A stretch of DNA of 64,000 nucleotides, from assembly GCA_964019335.1 (NCBI GenBank), contig OZ025683.1, forward strand, positions 525,564 through 589,563, in the 5' to 3' direction. The stretch comes from Diplonema japonicum. Its lineage: Eukaryota; Euglenozoa; Diplonemea; Diplonemida; Diplonemidae. Of this stretch, positions 1 to 10,310 are shown one piece after another (the first letter of the stretch is position 1; each line of letters starts with the position of its first letter). The notes under the pieces were generated by a model, which was not told where the DNA came from, did not search any database, and worked only from the letters and a program-made list of their open reading frames with translations. Both the position numbers and the translations under genes were made by a program.

Positions 1-1
1 A

Positions 2-2016
2 GCCCAGCGGCGCAATAAAAAGCTCACTGATGAGATGCACCTTAGATCACGTCGTGACCCAAAGGGACAGGCACCTTCGGAAATCACTTCTCTGCAGAGT
101 AGGGTTAAATTCTTGGAAGGTGAGATCGAGCTGTCGAGGTCAGGGAAGGTATGTAAAAGCGCCAGGTTCCACATTATAATATAGATCGTTGACACATCGC
201 AGACAGACTCGAAGGCGTGGCCTTCGGAGAAGCTTCTGCTGCAAGCTGATATTGATTGCTTGAAGAGGAAGTGCTTGATGCTTGAGGACAGGTCCCAGTC
301 GCTGACAAATGACCTGAGGCAGGCTGATGAAGCAGTAGGTGATGCCGAGGACAGGTGCCGTGAGGCAGAAGAGGAACTGATGGTTCTGAAGCAAAACGCC
401 ACGCTGGAGTCCTTCAGGAGGATGGACAGCGACAGCGACTCATCGGTGCCCTCAGTGAAACACATCCTCAAGAACGAGTCGCCCGTCAACACTGCTTGGC
501 TTGAACTTCTCTCGGTTGAGGTGGCCAGGATGGACGATCTCAGCAGCACCGCCTCCACTTCCAGCACACACCAACTGGCTCAGTGTGCGAAACTGAAAAC
601 AGTATGAACAAAAGTCTCACAATCCCAATGACAATTAGATGCTCTCTTCATTCGAAGGCAGACTGATCAAAACCCTGCAGTCTGGACAGCTCCCGGTATG
701 CTTTGCTTTATGTTACCATGTTCATCAGGATGTCGTAACAAGTGCCTTGCGGAAGGTGCAAGACGAGGCAAGGACTATTGCCAAGCTTATCCGGTTTGCT
801 GAGGTATGTCTGCAGCAAGAAACACGTCATTCACCTCCAGGATACAGCAAAGAAGGTGCAAGAGAGGCTTGCGGCGGACATCAAGCCTTACAGCACGTCA
901 TTCATGCACCACATGAATTCGCTCAGAACAGCCCCCTCTCCTTGGACAGACCCTATTGCCAAGGCTATCATTCAGCAGCACAGAGGCAAGTGGTGCGGTG
1001 CTGCAGAGGCCCTCTCAGACATGCTGGGCCACGATGCTCAGGACATCGACAAGATACAGCATAACCTAAAACTGTGGGAATCGATAAGCCTAGACGACCA
1101 TGCTGCAGTGAGCGCTAACACCTTAGCTGGCACTGTTGACGTCTATGCACCACGCGAGGACACCTGGCCGCTTCTCACTGCAGAGGACAATGAAAACAGC
1201 GAGAAAGAGAACGTCCGCCTGCGGTATGCAGTCCCAACCTTTAGCCAATCCTTGCAGTGACGAGCTTCGATCAGCGCAGTCGGCAGTGCAGACGCTCGAG
1301 TCGCAGTTCAACAGGGAACGTGAGCGAGAGAGCAGAGAGCGGGACAGGGAGAGCAAGGAACGCGAACGCTCGGTGCAGAGGTATGTCAGCGAGACCCTTT
1401 AACAACATCGCAGTGTGCACGTGTCGCTGGATGAAGACCCGTTCTTCAAGACGTGTGTCTTGCATGTGCATAACCTAGACGCTCGGTACAGGCTGCTGCT
1501 TGATGTACGCGGTAACTTAATGAGTGCCTTGGTGCCTTGCCGCCTGCCCGATGTCAGCGGGTCGCCTCTTGTGAGGTTCAAGAAAGGTGCAATGTGCGTG
1601 GTGTTTGCAATCTCCCTGCGGAGGCTCAGCAGACGGAGGAAGGAGGAGACGGCTTTTGTGGAGGCATCACCAGTGAAAGCAGCGAGGTCGCTGTTGGCGA
1701 GGCCTGCAAGGGAAGGAAAGGTGGCTCATGTTGTGAGCAATGACATTGCAAGCAGGACCTTGCTTGAGGTATGATGCGGACTAGCTGCTGATACACGATC
1801 ACAGGGACTTCAGAGACTGAGGGAGACCGTCACGACATCGAAGGCAAGGGTCGACTTCATTGAGGTATACTTATCCTATCGCGCATCATATCACCACAGG
1901 GATCACTGGAACGTGAGGACCCGATTAGCGAGACGGAGACAGGTGACTCAGGGGATGAAAGCTTCGACATCAACGATGCACTCGAAGAAGACTCATGGGG
2001 TGCCATGGACTCGTAG
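2..2016 (+). CDS. Coiled-coil protein, 5'-truncated by window edge, nine exons visible
   Basis: I do not recognise this gene. Splicing eight introns (149-202, 602-638, 696-728, 804-840, 1224-1257, 1381-1413, 1769-1804, 1865-1899) gives one continuous frame of 571 residues ending at TAG 2014-2016. All introns start GTAT (seven GTATG, one GTATAC) and end AG, and every exon length fits the phase of the next. Seven are only 33-37 nt and the first is 54 nt. The protein is charged and helical, with heptad-like stretches near the start (KFLEGEIELSR, DRSQSLTNDLRQ), an Arg/Glu-rich helix (exon 1258-1380), a more globular segment (exon 1414-1768, containing DPFFKTCVLHVH) and an acidic tail. The role is probably structural or cytoskeletal; this is inference. 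The 5' end lies outside the window. The chain of splice sites gives high confidence that it is coding. Confidence 0.85.
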
Positions 2017-2665
2017 TACAGGGCTGCAGAGGGGAGGGGAGGGGAGGGGTGTGTTATGTTATGGTGCTTTTTTGTAACAATTGCCTAATCCTGTAGTGTT
2101 ATCATCAATCTGTGGATTTCGTTTATATTTCTTTTTAAAAAAGAAGAAGAAAAAAAAAAAAAAAAAGGGAAAAGGGGAGAAAGAAATTATCCCGAAGGAC
2201 GGGAGCCAATGTTTCTTTTTTTAATTTTTGCTGAATGAATTCCTTTTTTTTTTTTTAATATCCCCCTTCTCCTTGTGCGACTTAGCGAAGGGAAGAGAGT
2301 TATCAGAAAACAGAAACTCCGAATGATTGTAAGGAGGGGGCAACATCATCTAGATAGCAGTTGGGCGAGGGTTAGAAAACACTTTTTTTAAAAAAAGAAA
2401 AACGTTAACATCTACAGCCACGCTCATAGTTTACCTGTCTTTGAGGTTGGGGGGAAGTATCTTCCTCCACGCCCCCCTTTTTTTTCTTCTTTTCATGCAC
2501 CATTACACCCTCATAGATATAGTCCCCCCCCATACTTGTTTCCTTTTTATATCTTTATTTTTCTTTTTTTCTTGGTGCCCAATTCTTCTCATGTTTTATT
2601 TCTGTCCACAAGCTGCCCCGTTGGATCCACATTCAGAAAAAGGTAAAAAATAAAAAAAAAATAAA
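2017..2665. other. Intergenic, A/T- and pyrimidine-rich, with a putative trans-splice acceptor
   Basis: No gene is seen. The stretch holds a short GGGGA tandem run (about 2031-2050), poly-A/poly-T tracts and a long pyrimidine-rich segment (about 2470-2600). An AG at 2635-2636 lies 29 nt before the next ATG (2666) and is a plausible trans-splice acceptor for that gene. Confidence 0.5.
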
Positions 2666-4260
2666 ATGAGTGACGACTTCTGTGTCGTCACTGGCCTGCC
2701 TTTGATCAGGCTGCCCGCGAAGCTTGTGAGTGGACCATGGTATGTACTTTGCGAAGAAAGGAAAGGATTCATACCAAACACAGTTCACGGCTGACTGGTG
2801 TATTGTACTATAGCGTGGTGCGGAAGAGTGTGCAGAAGTGGTCGTTCTGGCACGACAGGGTGGTCATGGTGACGCATAACAAGTTCATCGTGACGGACGA
2901 GGACGGCACCATCAAGCGGTTCCACAACTTGGACCACATCACGAAAATAACTGTCGACAAGAAGCACAACGGCAAGCTGCTCATCCTTGTGGGCGTGCAG
3001 GTCACGAACGGTAACGATGTCCTCCTCTCCTTCAACAGCGTGGACAACGGGCACCGCTTCATCTCTGTCCTGGAGACAGTCCTGAACACGTCGTCTTCTG
3101 GCAGCTGGATGATCGCTGAAGGCAACGTCGAGGTACGCAGCGCGGACAGGGCAACTCTCCCCAAGATCGGCTCCTCATGCAGCATGACCGAACAGGAGAT
3201 CTACGAAGAGATCGAACGGGATGGCAACCAGTTGGCTATCATGATGACACGGCAAATGTGCCCAATCACAGGCCTCCCTTATGTAGAGCCTCCCACTGGC
3301 CTCACAGCACCCAACTTCAAGATGCTCTATTGCGGAAACATTCTGAAGCTAACTGCGAAAGGGAAGGAACACGACAGGGTGCTGTTCGTTACGCTGCAAC
3401 GCATCATAGTGGCGGACATGGCGGGGAATGTGAAGAGGTTCCAGTCCACTCATGATATCGTGGCGCTCAAGCACACCATCGACAATGAGATCTTGTTGGA
3501 AATGACAGCTAGTAAGGACTTGCTATTGCACACTTGCCCCGAGGACGCAGCTGTCCTGATGAACGTGATCGGCACCGTGCGGAAAGCTCAGAGCAAAGGC
3601 TTGGCAGTTCCCACGTGGAAGGGTGTCTCGGAGGTGCAGGCGAGTTTGGAGATACGAAAAGGTGATAGCTATGTGCCCCCGCAAGTGACACTGTTCACGT
3701 TAAGAGGGGCACAGCACAGGAGGCGGTCGACATTTGTGTTGGGGAGCTTTTGTTCGCATGATGCAGCGCAGCTGCTGGACAAGGTAGCTAAGACACGTAG
3801 CCTCGACGTCCAGGGCATCGTGGAGAGAGCGGAGAAGGTAGAACGGACACGATTATGGCAGAGGGACCTCCCTGAAGACGCAGAACAAATGGACGAGCAG
3901 GCGGAGAAGGTGAGCAATAGTTTCAACAGCGTGCAGTCCGTCGACAGCGTCCCCTGTGTCATCAACGCCTTCAACATCACTATACCATGCGATCTGCAGA
4001 AATGCGTGACGTGCTTTGCACTAAATAGACAGATCAGAGAGAACAGCCCTCCGGTTAAGTCGCCTGGCACGTTATCCGTAGGCACTCCCTCCCGCCCCCC
4101 ACCTGCTCCTCTCTTGGGTGATCCTTACGACCCTCTCAGGGTGCAGCTCTCTGCTGCAAGGATAAAAATTCATAGCCTCGAACAGTCGAGAAAGTCGAAT
4201 ACCAAAAATATCGACGCATTACTCACGAAACTGAGGTCAGCCACAAAACGGAACAAGTAG
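2666..4260 (+). CDS. Protein with duplicated TGLP/HDRV/KRF module (PH-like fold possible)
   Basis: The ATG at 2666 is followed by a 74-nt exon, an intron at 2740-2813 (GTATGT...TATAG) and a second exon to TAG 4260, giving 506 residues. The downstream ATG at 2737 is not used here, because that reading would translate the intron. Splicing exposes an internal duplication. Residues from about 6 read C-x2-TGLP, then HDRVVMVT, IVTDEDG and KRF. Residues from about 174 read C-x2-TGLP, then HDRVLFVT, IVADMAG and KRF. The pattern of short beta-strands resembles PH-like modules in kinetoplastid proteins, but that is inference. A third, weaker module (about 300-360, YVPPQVTLFTLRG) may follow. The C-terminus has a short coiled coil (IKIHSLEQS). 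It sits in a same-strand gene cluster. Function unknown. Confidence 0.85.
2740..2813 (+). other. Spliceosomal intron in the TGLP-module gene
   Basis: The intron is 74 nt, starts GTATGT and ends TATAG, with a branch-like CTGAC about 20 nt before the acceptor. Removing it joins codon 25 (TG|C) and restores the N-terminal half of the repeated TGLP module, which independently supports the splice. Confidence 0.8.
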
Positions 4261-4612
4261 AGCGAGAGCTGTGATAATCCTTCCTCACATCATTCATTTG
4301 ATATCGAGCATTGTTTTCTTCTCTTTTTTCTTTGGCGGGCCGTTGCTAACCACTTCGTTCCTACCATAGTGAATTCTTTTCTTTTGTGCCCCTCTAGCTG
4401 GGCTGGCGGTTGCCGGCTTTCTAAGTGCATGGTGTTCCATTCCTATGTGTCAGTATTTGGGTGCTCTTTCTGTTAAGTGGGGAAACGACGCAAGACCTCC
4501 TTGCATCTTTTCTTCTGTAAAGTTCCTGTTTGTTTTAGTTCCAGTCTACTTTTTTGTTCTTGTATCGCGAACCTGAAGTGTTGTAGGTCTGTTTACACAC
4601 AAAATATAAAAA
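4261..4612. promoter_or_regulatory. Intergenic with dispersed 42-bp element and trans-splice acceptor
   Basis: Contains one of three window copies of a 42-bp element (4334-4375, core GCCGTTGCTAACCACTTCG). A likely acceptor AG sits at 4585-4586, after TTGTTCTTG-rich sequence and 26 nt before the next ATG. No coding sequence is seen. Confidence 0.45.
4334..4375 (+). repeat. Dispersed 42-bp element, copy 1
   Basis: Core GCCGTTGCTAACCACTTCG, then TTCCTA[CT]C[AG][TC]AGTGA[AT]TT. Other copies are at 18447-18488 and 36953-36990. All are on the + strand, next to pyrimidine tracts and between genes. Confidence 0.75.
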
Positions 4613-4981
4613 ATGGCTGGTGTCGTACCGAATCTCATCATGAACGTGACGGTGAACCCACCGCAGATCTCGATCATAGGGCCTGTGAAGGAGACGACGG
4701 TACAGAAGCTGAACACCATTCTTCCGAACTGCTGCACCAGTGCATCAGGACAAAAGACGAAGATGGAGTTCATCCGCAAAGACATCCCCCCGCACTGGTA
4801 CGCAGAGCTGCCCACCGCCTTTGCAAACGAGGAGATGGGCCAGTCACAGATCTTCCTTTCCCTCATGGACGCCCTGGAGGAGGAGGGTGGCTGGATCCTC
4901 AAGGGTACCAACGCGACCAACCATGACGAGGCAAAAGTCACTTACAAGTTTTTCTTCATGAAGGACGAGGACGATGACTAG
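4613..4981 (+). CDS. Conserved-looking small acidic protein, 122 aa
   Basis: I do not recognise the family. The ORF is compact and has balanced composition, no signal peptide and no membrane span. It starts MAGVVPNLIMNV, has a pattern suggestive of a small alpha/beta domain (QISIIGPVKETTVQKLN, IPPHWYAELP, WILKGTNATNHDEAKV) and ends in an acidic tail, KDEDDD. The ATG follows an A-rich leader 27 nt after a putative acceptor AG (4585-4586). The TAG at 4979-4981 lies 184 bp before the next gene start. The size, lack of low complexity and place in a tight same-strand cluster argue for a real housekeeping-type gene. Confidence 0.8.
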   Translation: MAGVVPNLIMNVTVNPPQISIIGPVKETTVQKLNTILPNCCTSASGQKTKMEFIRKDIPPHWYAELPTAFANEEMGQSQIFLSLMDALEEEGGWILKGTNATNHDEAKVTYKFFFMKDEDDD

Positions 4982-5165
4982 CCGTGTCTTGACAACAAGA
5001 AAGAAGAATTTAATAAGTGTTCCTCCCCGCCCATCTTCTCCACCCATTTGTCACGACTGCAAAAGTCTCTCTTGTTTATATATTATTATGACACTTTTAA
5101 CATTACACTTATTACCATTTCCTTCTTTACCCTTGCACAACACAGCACCACCCTGCAGGCAAGAG

Positions 5166-7694
5166 ATGCCCAACGAGCCTGCGGTCCTGTGCTATGGGTT
5201 GGTCAACGGCTACAAGTCGTTCCGCGCGAGGTCAGTCACACCGCGTGAAGAAAAGAAAAGCACGGCAGCCAGTCGCAAGAGATCTCTTGCACGCGGGAAG
5301 GGCTCCCCTGCACGTGGCGCACGTGGGGTTGCAAAACTGAAACGTGAGAAGGGAAAAGAAACCATTCGTGTGACACTGCACTGCAACGATGCAGCATTAG
5401 AAAAGCCCAACAAACAAGCTGTTGAGGACAATGAGAGAGAAACGGAGGAAGAGCTCGACGCCCTCCGAAGCAAGGTGTCGTCGTTGAAACTGCACATAAA
5501 GCAGCTTACAAGACGGACAGAAGCATGCAATAGAGAGAACAACGAGCTGAAGGAAGAGTTAGACAAACAGAACGCAGCCAACGAGCAGTTTTTAAGTGAT
5601 TACATTGGGGCTGTGCCTCTGGATGATCACATTGCCGTGGGGGACAAGCTAGCACAGCAAGAGGTGGAAGCGATGGCAGTCGCCACAAAGCATCAGCAGG
5701 AGATTTCCGACCTCGGGACGAAGCTGGCTGCAGCAGAAGGCGAACGCGACGGGCTGCGGGCGGAGACGGTGCAACTGCAATCTGCTATGGTTGAACAGGC
5801 TGAGGACTTTGAGGAAGCTTTGCTTAAAGCCACGCAGAAACCCCAACTACAGTTCTTAGCAACCAGTACACAGACGTCCTACATGGTGCAAGACGAGTCT
5901 GCCATGCTGCGTCAGCTAGAGAATCTTGAGCTGTTCGCCAGGCATGACATGCAGACCCTGCACTGCGCCATGGTGGCCCGCGTTGCTTCCGTGTTCCTGC
6001 ATATGCTTCAAGACACCTCAGCAGCAGCCAGATCCAGCCACGAGAAGCATCAGGGCGTCGTAGCTGGGATCAATGACTGTAATAACCTTTTGAAAAGCAG
6101 AACGAGAGCACTGGAAGAGAAGGTAGCTTCTTTAGAAGCCGAGGCAGTGCATTATCAGAGGGGGGTTTCTCATGCACGACAAGAGCTCGTAGAATTGAAA
6201 GAAGAGCTTTTATCCAAAGAACTGACTGTCAAGGACGTGTCTCAGCAGGTGGCCAACATCACCGCCAAGCTTTCAAAGTACCAGCAGAAATGCCAATCCA
6301 TGCAAAAAATAAAAACAGAGCTCCAAGCAAGCGAAGGCGAGAGAAGCCGCATGCGGTCTGAGAACGATTTGATAAAGGAAAAGCTGCGCGTTGCCCTGCA
6401 GCTGGAACAGCACCTTACGAAGCAGGTTGCAGCAGCGGAGGAGAGTGCTGCACAAGTCAGCGTCCAGAACTCAGCACTGAAGAATGAGGTAGCGGTGCTG
6501 CGGCAGGTGTCCGAGTCAAAGTCTAAGGATTTGGAGCTGGTACGCGGCCTGAAGGCACAGCAGATGACAATTTACGATGAAACGCACTGCAGGCTCGGCA
6601 TCCTGCATGACGCCTATGACAGCTTCCTTACCAGTCTCACAGCTGAGAGAATGAGTCTTATCTATAAGTTCGAGTGCAACACACATGACCATGGGCAGAC
6701 ACGCCTCATGCAGCTCGTGCAGCAGCAGCAAGAGCAACTTACATTGTTCAATAGCAAGCTTGACGGCCTTGCGGCCGGGACCATCACAGCAAAGAGAGAC
6801 ATTGGTAGAGAAGCAACGCCCTTGACGGTCGGCCTCATGTCGCTGCAGGCTGGCTTGCTTGACGCCACTTCCGAGGCTGCTGAGTCTGCTGCCGCAGTGC
6901 AAGTCATTCAGCGCAGTGGCCACGGTTACATCCAAAGAAAGGCTTTGTACAAGGAACGCGAGCAGCAGGTGTGGACAACGGAGGTTGTACAGCGTGTTGC
7001 CCGCGGCTACCTCGCACGCAGGACTCTAGCAGCAGAAGTAGAAGAAGACAGGACCCCGGAGCAGGTACATTGTTCTTCCTCCGCGGCTGAAGATGTAACA
7101 GTAGATGAACTCGTAACGGATGTAGATCAGCCCCCTGTGACTGATGGCCTCGTGACTGATGAAGTGAATCCTGTGAATCTCGCTGATGCGGGCATTCTCA
7201 CCTCTGCACACAGTCCAACCGACGCCCCCGACGCTTCGAGGTCTGACTCGGATACGTCTCCTGTGTTTGAAATACCTGACACAGAGGAAGAATCTGAAGA
7301 CATCCCCGTTCCTGTGTTTGATCTTGCGCCTGACGTGCCCGAGCCTACGACTGAAACGCCCGATGCGGTGTCATCTACAGATGTGTCAAGTCCGACCTCC
7401 ACAGGGCACCCGGCACCGGTGTGTGACCCTCTGCAGGATGATATGGAAGAGGACGCAGAGCACCCACGCGCGATAAGCGAGATGATGAAATCACCAGGTA
7501 CAGAGAAGTCTTCCATGCTGCATGACAGCTTTGTGAAACCCAGTGGGTCACCTGCAACGGAGATTAATAACCCTGTGCCGAGGTTCAGCATAACCAGTGA
7601 CGACAGCGTAGACTTCTCGCTCGCTTCGTCTGAGGGCGACATCCCTGTCCCTCTCTTCGAGCCTTCTGCTCAAACTGTTGAAGTGCTCTCTTAA
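5166..7694 (+). CDS. Coiled-coil protein with IQ-like motifs, 842 aa
   Basis: The start chosen is ATG 5166, 7 nt after a CCACCCTGCAG acceptor (AG 5157-5158). The open frame extends upstream to an ATG at 4974, but that would overlap the previous stop and translate a pyrimidine-rich spacer. Residues 1-70 are basic (RSLARGKGSPARGARG). About 80-560 is long coiled coil (EELDALRSKVSSLKLHIKQL; later RTRALEEKVASLEAEA). About 575-635 carries two IQ-like calmodulin-binding motifs (AVQVIQRSGHGYIQRK and VVQRVARGYLARR). The last 200 residues are acidic and Ser/Thr/Pro-rich with repeated I-P-V-P-[VL]-F. The architecture fits a cytoskeletal or flagellar scaffold; that role is inference. No introns are needed. 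Confidence 0.85.
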   Translation: MPNEPAVLCYGLVNGYKSFRARSVTPREEKKSTAASRKRSLARGKGSPARGARGVAKLKREKGKETIRVTLHCNDAALEKPNKQAVEDNERETEEELDALRSKVSSLKLHIKQLTRRTEACNRENNELKEELDKQNAANEQFLSDYIGAVPLDDHIAVGDKLAQQEVEAMAVATKHQQEISDLGTKLAAAEGERDGLRAETVQLQSAMVEQAEDFEEALLKATQKPQLQFLATSTQTSYMVQDESAMLRQLENLELFARHDMQTLHCAMVARVASVFLHMLQDTSAAARSSHEKHQGVVAGINDCNNLLKSRTRALEEKVASLEAEAVHYQRGVSHARQELVELKEELLSKELTVKDVSQQVANITAKLSKYQQKCQSMQKIKTELQASEGERSRMRSENDLIKEKLRVALQLEQHLTKQVAAAEESAAQVSVQNSALKNEVAVLRQVSESKSKDLELVRGLKAQQMTIYDETHCRLGILHDAYDSFLTSLTAERMSLIYKFECNTHDHGQTRLMQLVQQQQEQLTLFNSKLDGLAAGTITAKRDIGREATPLTVGLMSLQAGLLDATSEAAESAAAVQVIQRSGHGYIQRKALYKEREQQVWTTEVVQRVARGYLARRTLAAEVEEDRTPEQVHCSSSAAEDVTVDELVTDVDQPPVTDGLVTDEVNPVNLADAGILTSAHSPTDAPDASRSDSDTSPVFEIPDTEEESEDIPVPVFDLAPDVPEPTTETPDAVSSTDVSSPTSTGHPAPVCDPLQDDMEEDAEHPRAISEMMKSPGTEKSSMLHDSFVKPSGSPATEINNPVPRFSITSDDSVDFSLASSEGDIPVPLFEPSAQTVEVLS

Positions 7695-7799
7695 ATGCCT
7701 TTTCCAAGTGCACCAAGTTACAATTATATAAAACTGTCATTATTGTCTTCATTCGTGTTTTAGTTGCACAACAAGGTTGACACAAGAAACAAGAAGAAT

Positions 7800-8782
7800 A
7801 TGGGGAAATCACGCTCACGTACTTCGAATGTCCCCCTGCACATAGGGAGCGGGCCGGGTGAGCGTATCGAGCAGACAGTACTGAAAAGGAGAAAGAAGAT
7901 CGAAACAGTATGCCTACCAAAAAGACGTCACCACTGTACAGGTCCACGCTGACAAAGTGAGGAGGGGGTTGGCACAGCAGAAGGCGGCAGGGGAGCACAA
8001 GAAACTGAGGAAACAAGTATGTAGTATCAGCCCTCTGCAAGAAGCCCCTCACAGGTTTTCCGTAATGCGAGAGATTACATCAACAACTTCAAGAGACGGG
8101 AACACAACAAAAAGGAAATGTCCAGGAGGCAGAAAGTGCATATCAAGCAGCCTGTGGTGCTGCCGAGTGAGTTCAAGGGCATGATGGCGCTGGCGATCAG
8201 GGTGAAGGGGTATGTACTTCAAAAGGTTTATATACATCATGCAGTGACGACATCCCGGAAACGTGCAGAAGAATGCTCAGCAAGTGGAAGTTGAATAAAA
8301 TGTATGAGGGAGCCTTCCTGTCCCTGAGTGAGAGCAACTTGCAGGCCCTCCATCTCTTGAAGGACTACGTAAAGTGGGGTTACCCGACACCTGACCAGAT
8401 CAAGGTGCTGATCAGGACTAGGGGTTACACGCTGAACGACAGTGGGATGAGGATCCCCATCAGCGGGAACGCTCTTGTGGAACAAAAGCTCGGCGACCAA
8501 AACATATTGTGTCTTGAGGACATGGAGCACGCCATTGCTAACCATACTGAGGAATTCGATGCCTGTGTACACTTCCTTGCCCCCTTCCGCTTCGAGCCTC
8601 CTGAGAAGGACGAGACAGAGCTCGAGAGAAGGACCAGGGAAAGGAACACCAACGTCGGCGAGAAGTCCTTCGCATCCTTCCTCCTCAACAACATGCCTGA
8701 GGTCCCTCAGAAGGCACCGAACACCACAGCCGCCGAAACTATCTCGAAAAAGAAGAGGAAGCTCTTGGCCAACAAGAAATAA
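7800..8782 (+). CDS. RPL7/RLP7-like: Ribosomal protein uL30 family (RPL7 or nucleolar RLP7-like), four exons
   Basis: Three introns (7908-7941, 8017-8054, 8210-8244; 34, 38 and 35 nt, all GTATG...AG) join four exons into 291 residues. The spliced protein follows eukaryotic L7/uL30. It has a basic N-terminal helix region (LKRRKKIE, VRRGLAQQK, HKKLRKQVFRNARDYI), then LAIRVKG, a leucine-rich helix, YVKWGYPTPDQIKVLI, RGYTLNDSG, NALVEQKLG, ILCLEDMEHAI and FLAPFRFEPP. uL30 binds 25S/28S rRNA in the large subunit. The paralogue RLP7 works in 27S pre-rRNA processing. The C-terminus here (NTNVGEKSFASFLLNNM, then basic KKKRKLLANKK) departs from the usual L7 ending and the protein is longer than typical L7 (about 240-250), so the nucleolar paralogue is possible. 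ATG 7800 follows an acceptor-like TTTTAG at 7758-7763. Confidence 0.88.
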
Positions 8783-8914
8783 AAAAACTCGCACTCATAT
8801 CCCTATTGTCGTAAATCATGAAGTTCCGTCCTCTTTTTTTTTGCCCCCATCAGATCAGATATTCATATTGTATTTCTCTTTGTTTCCGTTCCCACAAAGC
8901 ACTCTAGGTCCGCG

Positions 8915-10204
8915 ATGAAGAAGCTGCAGCGCGCACCACGCTGCACAGCATGTGGCGAGGAGGTGGCGGGCTTGGGGAAGTTCTGCAGCGGGTGCGGCGC
9001 AGAGATAGGAAGCCGGATGTACCAGCAGTACGGGAGGTACTTACGGTCTATTCAGAAGCTTGGTGTGCTTGGATACCACACTATTAAGGAAGACAGTGCA
9101 CAGGAAGAGTCGGAAACATGTGCGAAGTACTTCGGCGAGGAGGATGTCTTCATTAATGATATCAGAAAGTCAACGGAGGCCACAAAGAAACCGGGTTTGG
9201 AACGGACACTCAGTCCACGCCCACCACCGCCTTTCAAGCCGTCTGAAGGGCCGCTGCTCAGCTCGACACCTCTGCTGCCAACACAGGTCGACGACTCGCC
9301 AGCTATCAGCAGGCTCTCAACACCGAATAGAATAAAATACAAGAGCGAAGGCATGATTGTGTATGTGGATCCTCACTCTGATGGGACTGTGCGGATATCT
9401 GGGAAGAACCACGAGAAGCGGCTAAAGATACACAGTGAGAACCCCACCACAGTAGACATGGCTGACAAAATAATCTTGCACCAAGCACTCAACACCTTCT
9501 CAACACCAAGCAAGAGGTACCGCCTCCCCACCGACCAGCATGAGCGTGAGCTAGTTATAGCGAAGCTTTTCTCCCTCGCTTCTGCTCAAGGCGTCCCGCA
9601 TAACATACCAGTGTTCCCCGACCGCATCACCTACGGCAAAGGAAAGGAAAGGGGCAAGGCGTCCCCCACACCATGGCTAGAGTCGAGTAAAGAGCAAATT
9701 CTCGATAAGGCACAGACCGAAATGGTGGTAAAGCGCCTGCACGACGATTTCTTCGCGAACCAGAACGCGCAAATGCAGAGGAGGCCTGCTCAGCCGCCTA
9801 AGGACGTTCACAGTTTACAAGCCATGAACAAACGCCTGTACTACGGACAAGTGGAAGCTAAAAAGCAGTTGCAAGAGAAACTTGATGCTGAGTACCAACG
9901 GAAGACATTCATTCTGCCTCCTGACAGCATACAGGAGTCGACTGCGAGGCTGTACTCAGACGCCGTGGAGCATAAAATCAGGCAACAGGAACTTGAGCAG
10001 AAGTATTTATCACAACCGAAGGCCCCTGCAAAGAGCAACATGAAGGCCGCTGTGCAGCGTTTGTATGATGATGAGCTGGCAAAGAAGGTGGACTTGAGAA
10101 AAGCCTTATGGGAAAAGCATGTAGGCCACAACGAAAAAAAGGTAAAGAAACTTACGGCGAAAGAGATGGGTACCTGTGTGCAACGATTGGCGAACACGAA
10201 TTAA
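8915..10204 (+). CDS. Zinc-ribbon protein with RLY repeats, 429 aa
   Basis: A CxxC...CxxC zinc ribbon lies at the N-terminus (C10, C13, C24, C27). A low-complexity linker is followed by five C-terminal repeats of the form [VMA]-x-R-L-[YH], each followed by a charged helix. They sit at about residues 270 (VVKRLHDDF), 303 (MNKRLYYGQ), 342 (TARLYSDA), 378 (AVQRLYDDE) and 423 (CVQRLANTN, truncated). RLY-type repeats of this sort occur in conserved hypothetical proteins of kinetoplastids (recalled, not searched). The ATG is 8 nt after an ACTCTAG acceptor (AG 8906-8907) preceded by pyrimidine-rich sequence. No intron, signal peptide or membrane span is seen. Function unknown. Confidence 0.85.
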   Translation: MKKLQRAPRCTACGEEVAGLGKFCSGCGAEIGSRMYQQYGRYLRSIQKLGVLGYHTIKEDSAQEESETCAKYFGEEDVFINDIRKSTEATKKPGLERTLSPRPPPPFKPSEGPLLSSTPLLPTQVDDSPAISRLSTPNRIKYKSEGMIVYVDPHSDGTVRISGKNHEKRLKIHSENPTTVDMADKIILHQALNTFSTPSKRYRLPTDQHERELVIAKLFSLASAQGVPHNIPVFPDRITYGKGKERGKASPTPWLESSKEQILDKAQTEMVVKRLHDDFFANQNAQMQRRPAQPPKDVHSLQAMNKRLYYGQVEAKKQLQEKLDAEYQRKTFILPPDSIQESTARLYSDAVEHKIRQQELEQKYLSQPKAPAKSNMKAAVQRLYDDELAKKVDLRKALWEKHVGHNEKKVKKLTAKEMGTCVQRLANTN

Positions 10205-10310
10205 CAACGTGTCCTTACGGACATGACCCAGCAGTGGGAAACAGTTATGTTTTTATGGGTTGTTAGCACTCTATATGTACCCTTTTAGCTTAATCTCTTC
10301 ACAACAGGTC

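Noticed and set aside
4334-4375. 42-bp element as the spliced-leader exon
   Set aside because: No GTATG donor or snRNA-like body follows any copy, and it does not match the diplonemid leader as I recall it; kept as an unexplained repeat.
4974-5165. Upstream extension of the coiled-coil/IQ protein to ATG 4974
   Set aside because: Would overlap the preceding stop codon and translate a pyrimidine-rich spacer containing the acceptor.
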